Assembly (NCBI GenBank): GCA_001871905.1
Contig: MNUG01000009.1
Span: 124,001 to 188,000 of the forward strand
Reading direction: 5' to 3'
DNA length: 64,000 nucleotides
From: Alphaproteobacteria bacterium CG1_02_46_17
GTDB taxonomy: Bacteria; Pseudomonadota; Alphaproteobacteria; Micavibrionales; Micavibrionaceae
The position numbers and the translations under genes were made by a program. The notes below the pieces were generated by a model. The model saw only the letters and a program-made list of their open reading frames with translations. It was not told where the DNA came from and made no database searches. Below are positions 55,057-63,915 of the stretch, piece after piece. Each line of letters opens with the position of its first letter. The first letter of the stretch is position 1.

Positions 55057-56070
55057 CTAATCGTTGGTCTTAATCTTCTGAATAATTTCTTTGACCAGGT
55101 TTTCCTGTTCCGATTTCGGTTCTTCCTGCTTTGTTATTGAGGGTTTTTCGATCGTCGGGGCAACCGGATGGGAGATGGTTTGCATGGATGGTTTTTTTGG
55201 TTCGTTGATGGATGTTCCAGCCGATGCATTCTGATCTTGCATTCCAAGCACCTCGAGTTGATCGGGTGTTTCAAGGTCAATGAATGGCCCGTTATAAAAA
55301 CGCACCCAGCCACGCACCCGCACCTGTTTGCCGCGCAGCGATTGCAGGGCAACCTGTCGTTTGGCAAAGTCACGTTGCAGGGCAGGGGATATGCCGATAG
55401 TGAAATCGGTTTTCCAGTCGGGCGAAAAATTCAGATACAGATTATTTTTGGTGAGCGTTGCGTTTTCAATTTTGGCTTCGATAATCTGTTCGGAGTTCAA
55501 ATGGTCTTTGATGCTTTCGGCATTTTGAATCGTGATTTTTTCATCTGCCCAAAGACCGAGTTTTTCCGATCTGGCAAGTTGCTCCAGTTTCAACAAATCA
55601 GGAACCATTTCCGGATTTGATGGAGATGGCCAGACCATCGCCAGCCCTTCGCGCACCAGTTGACCCGAAATCCAGATTTTATCTTTTCCGCATTCGAGTT
55701 GAGCGATTGTGTGCCCCATCCGGTTCATGCGTCCCAGTTCAGCTGTGCGGGTTTGATAGAGTGTGCAGCGGTGTTGATCGAGCAGGTCGTGCAACCTCGT
55801 TTTGGACTGAAGGGATAGGTCTGAAAAATTTTCAGGGGTTTTTATGTTCGGCAAAACGTATATATTTTTGTCGGTTGCAATGAAATGTGTGCCGTCGATA
55901 ATTGTTTCGGCGGTGAGCGGGGTTGATGTCTTACCCAATCCGTCAAAACGGGATGTGACAGGTGCAATATTTTTATTCTCCTGTACCTGTTCGGCGTTGG
56001 CTTGTGGTATAAGGATAACCGCTATGAAACAAGTCATAGTCAGCAGAATAAATGATAACAGCTTTTGCAT
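55057..56070 (-). CDS. Exported staphylococcal-nuclease-like protein, probably inactive
   Basis: A 337-residue protein with signal peptide MQKLLSFILLTMTCFIAV. Residues about 48-165 follow the SNase fold (ETIIDGTHFIATDKNIYVLP, TPENF, VREGLAMVWPS, LARSEKLGLWAD). The usual calcium Asp (IDGD) and catalytic Arg of VRLxGI are replaced (IDGT; IYVLPNI), so nuclease activity is doubtful. A second beta-rich region ends with GKQVRVRGWVRFYNGPFIDLETP, an OB-like strand set. The frame extends upstream to 56511 but that part is antisense to the M48 gene and not coding. Start ATG 56070. Confidence 0.75.
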   Translation of the reverse strand: MQKLLSFILLTMTCFIAVILIPQANAEQVQENKNIAPVTSRFDGLGKTSTPLTAETIIDGTHFIATDKNIYVLPNIKTPENFSDLSLQSKTRLHDLLDQHRCTLYQTRTAELGRMNRMGHTIAQLECGKDKIWISGQLVREGLAMVWPSPSNPEMVPDLLKLEQLARSEKLGLWADEKITIQNAESIKDHLNSEQIIEAKIENATLTKNNLYLNFSPDWKTDFTIGISPALQRDFAKRQVALQSLRGKQVRVRGWVRFYNGPFIDLETPDQLEVLGMQDQNASAGTSINEPKKPSMQTISHPVAPTIEKPSITKQEEPKSEQENLVKEIIQKIKTND

Positions 56071-56082
56071 GGAGCCAGATTT

Positions 56083-57564
56083 ATGGATTATCACCTTTTT
56101 TGCAAGCCTTTCGTGTTGGGTCTGTCCATTTGTGCTCTGTTTTTTGGAGTGGCGGCTTGTACGTTCAATCCCGCCACAGGAGAGAAGCAATTTACCGGAT
56201 TGATGTCGGAAGATCAGGAAAAGGCACTGGGTGCAGAGCATCATCAGGACATTATCAAAGAGTTTGGCGGGGTCTATAATCATCCCGGCTTGCAGGCTTA
56301 TGTGAATGAGATCGGTCAGCGCGTTGCCAAGGATACCGAGCGTCCGGATATTACCTATCGGTTTACATTGCTGGATAGTCCGGAAGTGAATGCCTTTGCT
56401 TTGCCGGGGGGATATATTTATGTCACGCGTGGCATTCTGGCCTTGGCCAATAGCGAGGATGAGCTGGCGTCTGTTCTGGCTCATGAAGTTGGACACATCA
56501 CGGCGCGCCATCAGGCCGAGCGTTTTTCGACCGGTGTTCTGGCGTCTTTGGGAGCGTCGATTATCGGCGCGGTTTCCGGTACGCCCGGCGTGTCTCAGGC
56601 GTTAAGCACAGGCACAAATCTTTATATGAGTTCTTATTCCCGCGATCAGGAAAGTCAGGCCGATGCTTTGGGGCTGCGGTATTTAAGCCGTGCGGGATAT
56701 GACACTTTTGCCATGCCTGCCTTGCTTAACCAGTTGGATCGGGAGGATCGTCTGGAGCAGAAAATCGAAGGTAAGCAGCAGCAGAGCAGTTTCTTTTCCG
56801 ATCACCCGATCACCGCAGACCGTGTTGCGGCAACATCGTCTATGGCGGCAAGCTATCCGCTTGTCAAACCTGTGCAGGATGAAAAAGCCATTAATCGTGA
56901 ACGGTATCTTTCAAAAATTCGTGGCATGACCTATGGCGATAGCCAGAAGCAAGGATTTGTCCGCAATCATGGGTTCTATCATCCGGAGTTGGGTCTTACG
57001 TTTACTGTTCCTGCCGGATATAAATTGATTAACCAGCCGGATCAGGTGATCGCCAAGGGGCGCGACGGGGCAGTGTTTATCATGGATATGGCCGCCAGTC
57101 GGGGTATGACCGATCCTGTGACTTATCTGTCGCGCGACTGGCTGGATGGCAAGGGTGTTGCGGCACGTCCCGAGCCCATCAGTGTGAATGGGTCACCTGC
57201 GGCTACCTTGGCTGTGGACGGAACATTCAATAACCAGCCCGTCGTTTTGCGTCTGGTTGCGATTCAATGGGGAGCGCGAGATTTTGTCAGGTTCCAGATG
57301 GTTATCCCGAAAAGTCTTTCCCAGCAAAGTGTCGATGAGTTAAAGCGCGTCACATATAGTTTTCGCAAAATGAGCGATGCTGAAAAGAAAACTATTCGAC
57401 CAGTCCGGATTGAATTGGTCACTGCCAAGGCAGGAGACACGGTCGGGACTTTGTCACGGCAGATGCAGAGTAATGGGTATTCGGATGAATGGTTCCGTGT
57501 CCTCAACGGGATGGGCGCCAAAGACGTTGTAAAAACCGGACAGAGATACAAGGTCGTGCGATAA
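56083..57564 (+). CDS. M48-family zinc metalloprotease lipoprotein
   Basis: A 493-residue protein. The lipobox FFGVAAC puts the acylated cysteine at 26. The protease motif is LAHEVGHITARHQ (HExxH), with the third ligand in RDQESQADALG. Residues 290-400 are a beta-rich domain; the C-terminus AKAGDTVGTLSRQM...TGQRYKVVR resembles the tail of alphaproteobacterial M48/BepA-type proteins. It likely acts in outer-membrane protein quality control. ATG 56083 has GGAG eight bases upstream. It is divergent from the SNase-like gene with only 12 bases between starts. Confidence 0.88.
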   Translation: MDYHLFCKPFVLGLSICALFFGVAACTFNPATGEKQFTGLMSEDQEKALGAEHHQDIIKEFGGVYNHPGLQAYVNEIGQRVAKDTERPDITYRFTLLDSPEVNAFALPGGYIYVTRGILALANSEDELASVLAHEVGHITARHQAERFSTGVLASLGASIIGAVSGTPGVSQALSTGTNLYMSSYSRDQESQADALGLRYLSRAGYDTFAMPALLNQLDREDRLEQKIEGKQQQSSFFSDHPITADRVAATSSMAASYPLVKPVQDEKAINRERYLSKIRGMTYGDSQKQGFVRNHGFYHPELGLTFTVPAGYKLINQPDQVIAKGRDGAVFIMDMAASRGMTDPVTYLSRDWLDGKGVAARPEPISVNGSPAATLAVDGTFNNQPVVLRLVAIQWGARDFVRFQMVIPKSLSQQSVDELKRVTYSFRKMSDAEKKTIRPVRIELVTAKAGDTVGTLSRQMQSNGYSDEWFRVLNGMGAKDVVKTGQRYKVVR

Positions 57565-57570
57565 AAAGAA

Positions 57571-57602
57571 AAAACCGGCGAGGAGGGGAGTCCTGCCGGT
57601 TT
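57571..57602. terminator. Bidirectional terminator between M48 gene and rpoH
   Basis: AAACCGGC and GCCGGTTT pair around a 15-base loop. The minus strand continues TTTTTTCTTTTT, a strong T-run for rpoH; the plus strand continues AGTCCTTTTT. Confidence 0.85.
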
Positions 57603-57634
57603 AGTCCTTTTTCAGGGGAGATGAAAAAACTTTT

Positions 57635-58528
57635 TTACGCTGCGTCGGTCAGCATATCCTTGATATCTTTCCCGATGCGTGGTTCCAGATTTTGTTTCAA
57701 TTTCTGCATGGCTCGGGCTTCCAACTGGCGGACGCGTTCTTTGCTGACACCCAGTTTTTTACCCAGATCTTCCAAAGTGACGGTGTCATATTGCAAGTGG
57801 CGTTCACGGATAATGCGTTGCTCGCGGTCAGAAAGTGTCTTGAGTGCAGAGTTAAGCCATGCGGAACGGGTTCCGGCATCCTTGATCCCGATGACGATGT
57901 CTTCGGGGTTGGGGCGGGTGTCGGACAGGAACGATTGAAAGTCATCGTCGCCGTCTTCGGAGAGCGTTGCATTCAGCGATTGGTCTCCGCCACTCATCCG
58001 GCCTTCCATGTTTTCAACATCCTTGACTCGCACGCAGAGAATTTTTGCAATTTTCTCGCGTCCCTCGGAGGTCAGGCCGTTTTCAGTCGCGGCCCCATCA
58101 ATCTTGGTCCGCAGGCGGCGCAGATTAAAGAACAGGGATTTTTGTGCGGCGGTTGTGCCTGTACGAACAATCGACCAGTTGCGCAGGATATAGTCCTGAA
58201 TAGATGCTCTGATCCACCATGCGGCATAGGTTGAAAAGCGAACCTCGCGCTCCGGTTCAAACCGGTTGGCAGCCTGCATCAAGCCGATATTGCCTTCTTG
58301 AATCAGGTCGCCCAACGGCAGTCCATAATTTTTATATCTGGAGGCCGCGGCAATCACCAGTCTGGTATAGGATTTAACCAGTTCATGCATCGCGCGTTCA
58401 TCGCCGTCATTGCGCCATTTGCGCGCCAAATCTGCCTCGTGCTCACGTTCCAGTAACGGCTCTTTCATCGAGGATCGGATGTAGTTCAGGTTGGATTTTT
58501 GAGTTCCTTGATCGTCAATATGTGCCAT
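57635..58528 (-). CDS. rpoH: RNA polymerase heat-shock sigma factor (sigma-32)
   Basis: A 297-residue sigma-70 family protein. Region 2 has GDLIQEGNIGLMQAANRFEP and RFSTYAAWWIRASIQDYIL; the RpoH box TTAAQKSLFFNLRR follows; region 4 ends VTLEDLGKKLGVSKERVRQLEARAM. The length and RpoH box mark it as sigma-32. It directs heat-shock promoters such as the CTTGAA element upstream of grpE. It shares a terminator with the M48 gene. Confidence 0.97.
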   Translation of the reverse strand: MAHIDDQGTQKSNLNYIRSSMKEPLLEREHEADLARKWRNDGDERAMHELVKSYTRLVIAAASRYKNYGLPLGDLIQEGNIGLMQAANRFEPEREVRFSTYAAWWIRASIQDYILRNWSIVRTGTTAAQKSLFFNLRRLRTKIDGAATENGLTSEGREKIAKILCVRVKDVENMEGRMSGGDQSLNATLSEDGDDDFQSFLSDTRPNPEDIVIGIKDAGTRSAWLNSALKTLSDREQRIIRERHLQYDTVTLEDLGKKLGVSKERVRQLEARAMQKLKQNLEPRIGKDIKDMLTDAA

Positions 58529-58773
58529 TGTTAATACCCTTTTCCTTCGTTCTTATAACCTTGATATTCTTACGTTTATGAGGCAGTTTTGGTTCCGTTT
58601 TAAGATCGACCAAATTTATTATTTTCTGTCTCTGATAGGTATTCGGCGGTGCGACAAAAAGGTTACAAGGAAAAATCAATATTTTATCATTGACATAATA
58701 TATAAGCTCATGTAGGGCTGTCCTTTATATATATCGACAGATTAATTACCAAACTTCACAGCAGGATTTTTTA
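58529..58773. other. rpoH/rlmN divergent control region
   Basis: 245 bases. A possible rlmN promoter is TTGACA (58690-58695), 17-base spacer, TAGGGC (58713-58718). No gene was found. The rpoH promoter was not clear. Confidence 0.45.
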
Positions 58774-59895
58774 ATGAGTGTATCTTCCCATGCCGATAAA
58801 TTTGAAGCTCCGCGCATGGATTCTGCGGGACGGATCGAGCTGGTCGGGATGGACTTGCCCCAGATGCAGGCCGTGATGGTTGAAGAGGGCATGCCAACCT
58901 TTCGCGCCAAACAAATCTGGAACTGGATTTATCAGCGCGGTGTGACGTCTTTTGACAAAATGGCAAATTTACCAAAAGATTTGCGGGCCACACTGGTTGA
59001 AAAATATGTGATTGATCGTCCCAAAGCTATCACAGAACAAAAATCGGAAGATGGCACCATCAAATGGTTGCTTGGCATGTCGGATGGACAGCAGGTCGAG
59101 ATGGTATTTATCCCGACCCCGACGCGCGGGACGTTATGTGTGTCGTCGCAAGTCGGATGCACGTTGACTTGTAAATTCTGTCATACCGGAACACAGCCTT
59201 TGGTTAGAAATCTGGGCCCACATGAAATTTTGCAACAAGTTATGTATGCCAAAGATGTTTTGAAAGAATGGCCTTCTGATGGAGAAAAGCAAAGCCGTGA
59301 CCTCACCAATATCGTGATGATGGGCATGGGCGAGCCGCTCTATAATTACGAGAATGTGGCGGCTGCGTTGAGGATTTGTATGCATGCGGATGGGCTAGGG
59401 ATTTCCAAGCGCCATATAACCTTGTCAACATCCGGCGTTGTGCCGCAGATTGTTCAGTGTGGGGAAGAGTTGGGTGTCAACCTTGCGATTTCTTTGCACG
59501 CATCGAATGACGAATTACGATCAAGCATTATGCCGATCAACAATAAATATCCTTTGAAGGATTTGCTGGAGGCCTGTCGGAATTATCCGGGGATTTCCCC
59601 GATGCGGCGGATCACGTTTGAATATGTGATGCTCGATGGGGTCAATGACAGTGATGAACAGGCAAGAGAATTGACTCATCTGTTGTATGACATTCCGTGC
59701 AAGATTAATCTCATTCCGTTTAATGCCTGGGCGGGCAGTGGATTTCAATGTTCCCCGATGAAGCGGATTGAAAGTTTTGCCAGTATTCTGGAGGGTGCAG
59801 GATATGAAGCACCGATCCGCCGTCCGAGAGGTCGGGATATTCTTGCCGCTTGTGGTCAGTTGAAATCTGAAAGCCAGCGTCGAAAACAAAGTTAA
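58774..59895 (+). CDS. rlmN: Dual-specificity RNA methyltransferase RlmN
   Basis: A 373-residue radical SAM methyltransferase for A2503 of 23S rRNA and A37 of tRNA. The cluster motif is CTLTCKFCHTG, with GMGEPLYNYENV and CSPMKRIESFASIL carrying the C-terminal Cys used in catalysis (GFQCSPM). AGGA stands upstream of the ATG. It is divergent from rpoH. Confidence 0.96.
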   Translation: MSVSSHADKFEAPRMDSAGRIELVGMDLPQMQAVMVEEGMPTFRAKQIWNWIYQRGVTSFDKMANLPKDLRATLVEKYVIDRPKAITEQKSEDGTIKWLLGMSDGQQVEMVFIPTPTRGTLCVSSQVGCTLTCKFCHTGTQPLVRNLGPHEILQQVMYAKDVLKEWPSDGEKQSRDLTNIVMMGMGEPLYNYENVAAALRICMHADGLGISKRHITLSTSGVVPQIVQCGEELGVNLAISLHASNDELRSSIMPINNKYPLKDLLEACRNYPGISPMRRITFEYVMLDGVNDSDEQARELTHLLYDIPCKINLIPFNAWAGSGFQCSPMKRIESFASILEGAGYEAPIRRPRGRDILAACGQLKSESQRRKQS

Positions 59896-59925
59896 AACCA
59901 AAACCAAAAAAAGGGAGTACTGAGT

Positions 59926-60471
59926 ATGAGAAACAAGAAGAGAATTGATAAAAAACCGGGTGTTGACTCTTTAAGCGTGAGTGTTCGTGAGGTCGTTGGA
60001 GAACTTATAAAAGCTGGATTTACCTGTGTTACCGAGGGAGGGGAAAAGAATTCCGGTGTCAGGACTTCCCGTATTCCTTCTGCCAAAGAAACTTGTGCAG
60101 TGTTTAACGAACTTGCCCAACAAAAGTTAAGCGAAATACGTAAAGCCGCACAATCCAGTTTGAGCATCGCCTTGGGAAGAGGCAATGTTGGAGATGACGT
60201 TCTTAGAGGTTTAAGGGCAGAATATAATCGGGTTCAGGCGATGACGCCGATGGACGTTCTTGATGTCAGTAATGGTGGACGCCGGATGAAGTTTTCAGGA
60301 TTCCATGTTGAGACAGGACGGCCTGCGGAGTTTCTTGTTGCTCCTTGCGGACATATGCGCGGAACCGAGTTGGAAGCGTTGCGTGTTGAGACAGGAATTA
60401 ATTTACTTCACCTGCCAACGGGCGAAGCTGTTTTGTCCCGTCAAGCTGGCAGAGAACGGGATTTCTGTTAG
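59926..60471 (+). CDS. Hypothetical protein, first of two paralogues
   Basis: A 181-residue protein starting MRNKKRIDKKPGVDSLSVSV. Two segments match the next gene: VVGELIKAGFTC against VLQEAGFIV, and FSGFHVETGRPAEFLV with LEALRVETGINLL against IGRHPETGQVVDVLV with LESLQKKTGLVF. It carries about 60 extra central residues. GGGAG lies upstream. It has no membrane segment; function unknown. Confidence 0.65.
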   Translation: MRNKKRIDKKPGVDSLSVSVREVVGELIKAGFTCVTEGGEKNSGVRTSRIPSAKETCAVFNELAQQKLSEIRKAAQSSLSIALGRGNVGDDVLRGLRAEYNRVQAMTPMDVLDVSNGGRRMKFSGFHVETGRPAEFLVAPCGHMRGTELEALRVETGINLLHLPTGEAVLSRQAGRERDFC

Positions 60472-60532
60472 TTCCTGAGTCCTCTTTGATTTGAATATGT
60501 GCTATGCTCCCTTGAGGGAGCATCGAGAATCT

Positions 60533-60856
60533 ATGAAGGGTAACGATTTCAAAAAGCAGACATCAACCATTTCGGCAGCACGGGCTTTGCAAGTGCTGCA
60601 AGAGGCGGGTTTTATTGTCGCGACTTATTCTGAAGCTCCTGAAGTTAAAAAAGCTTATCGCAAGGATGTGTTGGCTGCACGCCGCCGCTTTGGTGAACTG
60701 GCGGCCATTTCGGCAACGGGCAGAAGTCTGACCATGATTGGACGCCATCCCGAGACGGGACAGGTCGTCGATGTTCTGGTTCCTTTAGAAGATATGTTAG
60801 GGCATGGAGCCTTGGAATCTTTGCAGAAAAAAACCGGATTGGTTTTTACGCAATGA
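60533..60856 (+). CDS. Hypothetical protein, second paralogue
   Basis: A 107-residue basic protein, MKGNDFKKQTSTISAARALQ. See the preceding gene for shared segments. The frame opens to 60491, but ATG 60533 aligns better with the paralogue. It ends near the second GC-rich repeat. Unknown function. Confidence 0.6.
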   Translation: MKGNDFKKQTSTISAARALQVLQEAGFIVATYSEAPEVKKAYRKDVLAARRRFGELAAISATGRSLTMIGRHPETGQVVDVLVPLEDMLGHGALESLQKKTGLVFTQ

Positions 60857-60881
60857 CGGATTCTTATAAGACACCTCTATG

Positions 60882-61000
60882 CTTAACACCCCCATACTTA
60901 ACACCCCCATCCTGACCTTCCCCCCTCAAGGGGGAAGGGAATAAGGCCGCTCGCTCAAGGGGGAAGGGAATAGGGGCGCTCGCTTAAGGGGTGAGGGAAT
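60882..61000. repeat. GC-rich dispersed repeat, copy 2
   Basis: TTAACACCCCCAT repeated twice, CCTGACC, the palindromic TTCCCCCCTCAAGGGGGAA, and two more GGGGGAAGGGAATA/TTAAGGGG units. Its right end forms the last codons of the ferredoxin gene on the minus strand. Copy 1 is at 52996-53116. Confidence 0.7.
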
Positions 61001-61196
61001 CTTGATTCTGGGGTTGATTTTGGCGCAGTTCATCCAGACACATCTCGCCATGATCTTCACACGTCCCGCATTGATAGCCCTCATCGGACATGATGGTGCT
61101 GACTTCTTCCCAGTTTTTCTTCAGGAACTCAGGATATTTCTTTATAAAATCTTGTAGTTGTTTATCGTTTATCCCACGGCAGATACAGATATGCAC
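60984..61196 (-). CDS. BFD-type [2Fe-2S] ferredoxin-like protein
   Basis: A 70-residue protein with MHICICRGINDKQLQDFIKK and a later CGTCEDHGEMC, giving the four-cysteine pattern (C-x-C ... C-x2-C) of bacterioferritin-associated ferredoxin domains. These reduce iron in bacterioferritin or donate electrons. No bfr gene is adjacent. Its C-terminal residues (SLTP and stop) derive from the dispersed repeat, so the terminus may be altered from its relatives. Confidence 0.82.
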   Translation of the reverse strand: MHICICRGINDKQLQDFIKKYPEFLKKNWEEVSTIMSDEGYQCGTCEDHGEMCLDELRQNQPQNQDSLTP

Positions 61197-61256
61197 AGCA
61201 GACTCCCACGTTTTTTATATTTATAGCAGGCGGATGCTTTTAGTTGCAAGTAATTC

Positions 61257-61796
61257 TTATTTGCTTCCAGCTAACCAGTCGGGACGCTGGAACTGTGCGT
61301 CATATTCGGCAGCTTCCTTGATTTTCTGGAATTGCTTGCTGTTGGAATAGCCTTGCTTTAGCGGGATAATTCGGACATCGCCACCATTTTTGCGGATGGT
61401 CGCGGTTTCTGGCATTTTATCGGGGTCGTAATCCCCGCCTTTGGCGTGAAGGTCAGGTTTGAGAATCTCGAGAACCTGTATCGGGGTGTCTTCATCAAAA
61501 AAGGTCACATAGTCCACGCAGCCCAGACCCGCAGCAACAAAGGCGCGATCCTGTTCTGCATTGATCGGACGGGCAGGGCCTTTGATCCGTTTGGTCGAGG
61601 CATCGGTATTCAGGATCACCACCAGAACGTCGCCCATATTGCGTGCGGCCTCCAGATATTCAACATGGCCCGCATGCAAAAAGTCATAAATGCCGTTGGT
61701 GGTCACGATCACCTTGCCCTGTTGTTTCAGGTCAGCCAGAACAGGGGCCAGATCGGTTGCCGAGGTGAAAATTTTATCCTGTATTTTTCCGGTCAT
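61257..61796 (-). CDS. D-glycero-beta-D-manno-heptose 1-phosphate adenylyltransferase
   Basis: A 179-residue nucleotidyltransferase corresponding to the C-terminal half of HldE (RfaE domain II). It has TTNGIYDFLHAGHVEYLEAAR (HxGH-type site), VVILNTDASTKRIKGPARPI and HAKGGDYDPDKMPE. It makes ADP-heptose for LPS core. The kinase half is not encoded next to it. I use ATG 61796, which overlaps the channel stop by a few bases; ATG 61814 is possible. Confidence 0.9.
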   Translation of the reverse strand: MTGKIQDKIFTSATDLAPVLADLKQQGKVIVTTNGIYDFLHAGHVEYLEAARNMGDVLVVILNTDASTKRIKGPARPINAEQDRAFVAAGLGCVDYVTFFDEDTPIQVLEILKPDLHAKGGDYDPDKMPETATIRKNGGDVRIIPLKQGYSNSKQFQKIKEAAEYDAQFQRPDWLAGSK

Positions 61797-61797
61797 A

Positions 61798-62568
61798 TCA
61801 GAGGCGCCCTTCATCGGGAATGTTGAGAATGTTACCGCAGGCCTTGCAGTGAACCGCGTCCAGATCGTGCAGGTAAAGTCCGCATTTGGGGCAGGAGAAA
61901 CGGACTTTATGTGGACGGAACACCGTCTGAATCAGGCGGATAAACAAGGATACGCCGAAAATCATAATCAGGATCGAGATCGCTTTTCCCGAACTGCCGT
62001 TGAGCGTGATGTCTCCGAAGCCTGTGGTGGTCAGCGTTGTTACGGTGAAATACATCGCATCAACAAAGTGTTTGATGTTCGGGTTGGTCTCGACCTGCGT
62101 AACATAGACAAGTTGTGTCATGACGAAGATGAAAAGCATCAGGTTGGTTATACTGAGAATAATGTCTTCGTTCTTCTGGAAGAACGTAAAGTCTTCGCGC
62201 AGGCGTTTGACCAAAACATAAGAGCGCAGCAGTCTGACAACACGGGCAGCGCGCAGGAACGCGAGGTTTTCACCGATCAGTGGCGCAAGGAAGGACAAGA
62301 TGACGGCCAGATCAAAAATATTCAACGGAGAAATGGTAAAGGAAACTTTTTTCGGGGAAATTGCAAATCGTGCTCCGTAGTCTATCGCCACATAGAGTCC
62401 AAAAATAATATCAATCAATTCGATGAAGTCGTTGCCATGAAAAAATGTCGAGACAATCAAAAACAGCAGGGTCACAACATCAAGGGAAAGCAGGACATAA
62501 CGAAAGCGATGCGCGCGGGGCGTATCGCTTTCATAGAGTTCTTTTATTGTGGCAAGAATCTTATTCAT
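61798..62568 (-). CDS. Six-helix potassium-channel-like protein with C-terminal zinc ribbon
   Basis: A 256-residue membrane protein. Helices S1-S6 are visible. S4 (FLRAARVVRLLRSYVLVKRLR, about 104-124) carries regularly spaced Arg, a voltage-sensor pattern. The pore has TTTGFGD (180-186) where K channels usually have TVGYGD. A four-Cys zinc ribbon follows S6 (C226, C229, C241, C244). It shares an operon with the transporter before it and the adenylyltransferase after it. Confidence 0.85.
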   Translation of the reverse strand: MNKILATIKELYESDTPRAHRFRYVLLSLDVVTLLFLIVSTFFHGNDFIELIDIIFGLYVAIDYGARFAISPKKVSFTISPLNIFDLAVILSFLAPLIGENLAFLRAARVVRLLRSYVLVKRLREDFTFFQKNEDIILSITNLMLFIFVMTQLVYVTQVETNPNIKHFVDAMYFTVTTLTTTGFGDITLNGSSGKAISILIMIFGVSLFIRLIQTVFRPHKVRFSCPKCGLYLHDLDAVHCKACGNILNIPDEGRL

Positions 62569-62586
62569 GCCCGAAGTCTAGCAAAT

Positions 62587-63915
62587 CTAAAGGAAATAGA
62601 CCAGTAGCAGGTAAACATTGGCAATAGCAATGGTCAAGAGTGTCAGCGGCAAGCCGAGGGCAATGTATTTCATAAAGGAAATCGAATGTCCGGCACGGTC
62701 GGCAAAGGAGGCCACCATCACGTTGGCCGAAGCACCGATCAGTGTACCGTTACCACCAAGACACGCCCCAAGAACCAGACTCCACCATAATGGGTTGAGG
62801 GCATCGCCTTGACCGAATGTATCCCCCATACTTTGAATCACAGGGATCATGGTTGCCACGAACGGGATGTTGTTGACAAAGGCCGAGAAGAAGGTCGAAG
62901 CCCACAGAATAACCATTCCGGTTTTGGTAAAGTCACCGTCAGTCAGTGAGGTGATTTGTTGGGCTGCCAGTGCCAGAAGGCCTGTATGTTCCAAGCTGGC
63001 CACCACGATAAACAAACCAAGGAAGAAGAAAATCGTATCCCATTCGACTTCATGGAACGCTGCGTGAGCTTTTTTGTTCTTTTCGGTCAGCTTGTGGCCA
63101 AACCCGTCAAGGAACATCAGCAACGCCGCGCCAGCCAGTGCAGTGGTTCCGGTTTCGATGTGCAAGAAGTTATGCCCCAAGGTGAATCCTGCCATCACCA
63201 GCCCCAATACGAAGAAGGATTTGATGAGCAAGCTATGGTTTTTCAGGGCTTTTGCCGGTTCATAGCGCAGCAAGTGGGCGCGCGCGCGCATCGAGGTCGT
63301 CAGGTGACGTCCCCAGAAAAAGTCGAAGACCCCCAGCATAACAACGACGATGCAGACAATGGCTGGCCCCATGTTGAACAGGAAGTCTGTGAAGCTCAAC
63401 CCCACGGCAGAACCGATCAGAATGTTGGGTGGGTCCCCGATCAGGGTTGCTGTTCCGCCGACATTCGAGAAAATAATTTGTGCCAGCAGAAACGGAAAAG
63501 GTTTCAGTTTCAATTGTTCGGTCAACAAAATTACAATCGGGACGATCAGCATTACTGTTGTAACGTTATCCAGAAAAGCCGAGAAGACTGCGGTAATTAC
63601 GGACAAGACCGCCATGAGCCCACGCGGGCTGGCGCGCACCGATTTTGCGGCAACGATTGCCACATATTGGAAAATTCCGGTTTCCTTCATGATGCCGACA
63701 ATCACCATCATGCCGATCAACAGGAATAATGTATTGAAGTCCACGGCCTCGATGGCTTGTTCCTGATTAAGTAGGCCAAGAATAATTGCCAAGGATGATG
63801 CCACGAGAGCGATCACAGCTTGGTTCATTTTTTCGGCAATAATAACGGCATAGACCATGCCCATAATAGCGACTGCAATATACTGGGCGGGGATGCCAAG
63901 GATCAGTTCGTTCAT
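62587..63915 (-). CDS. ArsB/NhaD-superfamily ion transporter
   Basis: A 442-residue protein with about 11 membrane segments. The two repeats each carry a re-entrant-type motif: SAFLDNVTTVMLIVPIVIL with NVGGTATLIGDPPNILI in the first, and FSAFVNNIPFVATMIPVI with LGGNGTLIGASANVMVAS in the second. This fits the ion-transporter superfamily of ArsB, NhaD, SLC13 and the P protein. The substrate (sodium, arsenite, citrate or other) cannot be told. It starts the small operon ending with the adenylyltransferase. Confidence 0.88.
   Translation of the reverse strand: MNELILGIPAQYIAVAIMGMVYAVIIAEKMNQAVIALVASSLAIILGLLNQEQAIEAVDFNTLFLLIGMMVIVGIMKETGIFQYVAIVAAKSVRASPRGLMAVLSVITAVFSAFLDNVTTVMLIVPIVILLTEQLKLKPFPFLLAQIIFSNVGGTATLIGDPPNILIGSAVGLSFTDFLFNMGPAIVCIVVVMLGVFDFFWGRHLTTSMRARAHLLRYEPAKALKNHSLLIKSFFVLGLVMAGFTLGHNFLHIETGTTALAGAALLMFLDGFGHKLTEKNKKAHAAFHEVEWDTIFFFLGLFIVVASLEHTGLLALAAQQITSLTDGDFTKTGMVILWASTFFSAFVNNIPFVATMIPVIQSMGDTFGQGDALNPLWWSLVLGACLGGNGTLIGASANVMVASFADRAGHSISFMKYIALGLPLTLLTIAIANVYLLLVYFL

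Noticed and set aside
56071-56511. 147-residue N-terminal extension of the SNase-like frame
   Set aside because: It is antisense to the M48 protease gene and reads as a shadow; the signal peptide starts at 56070.
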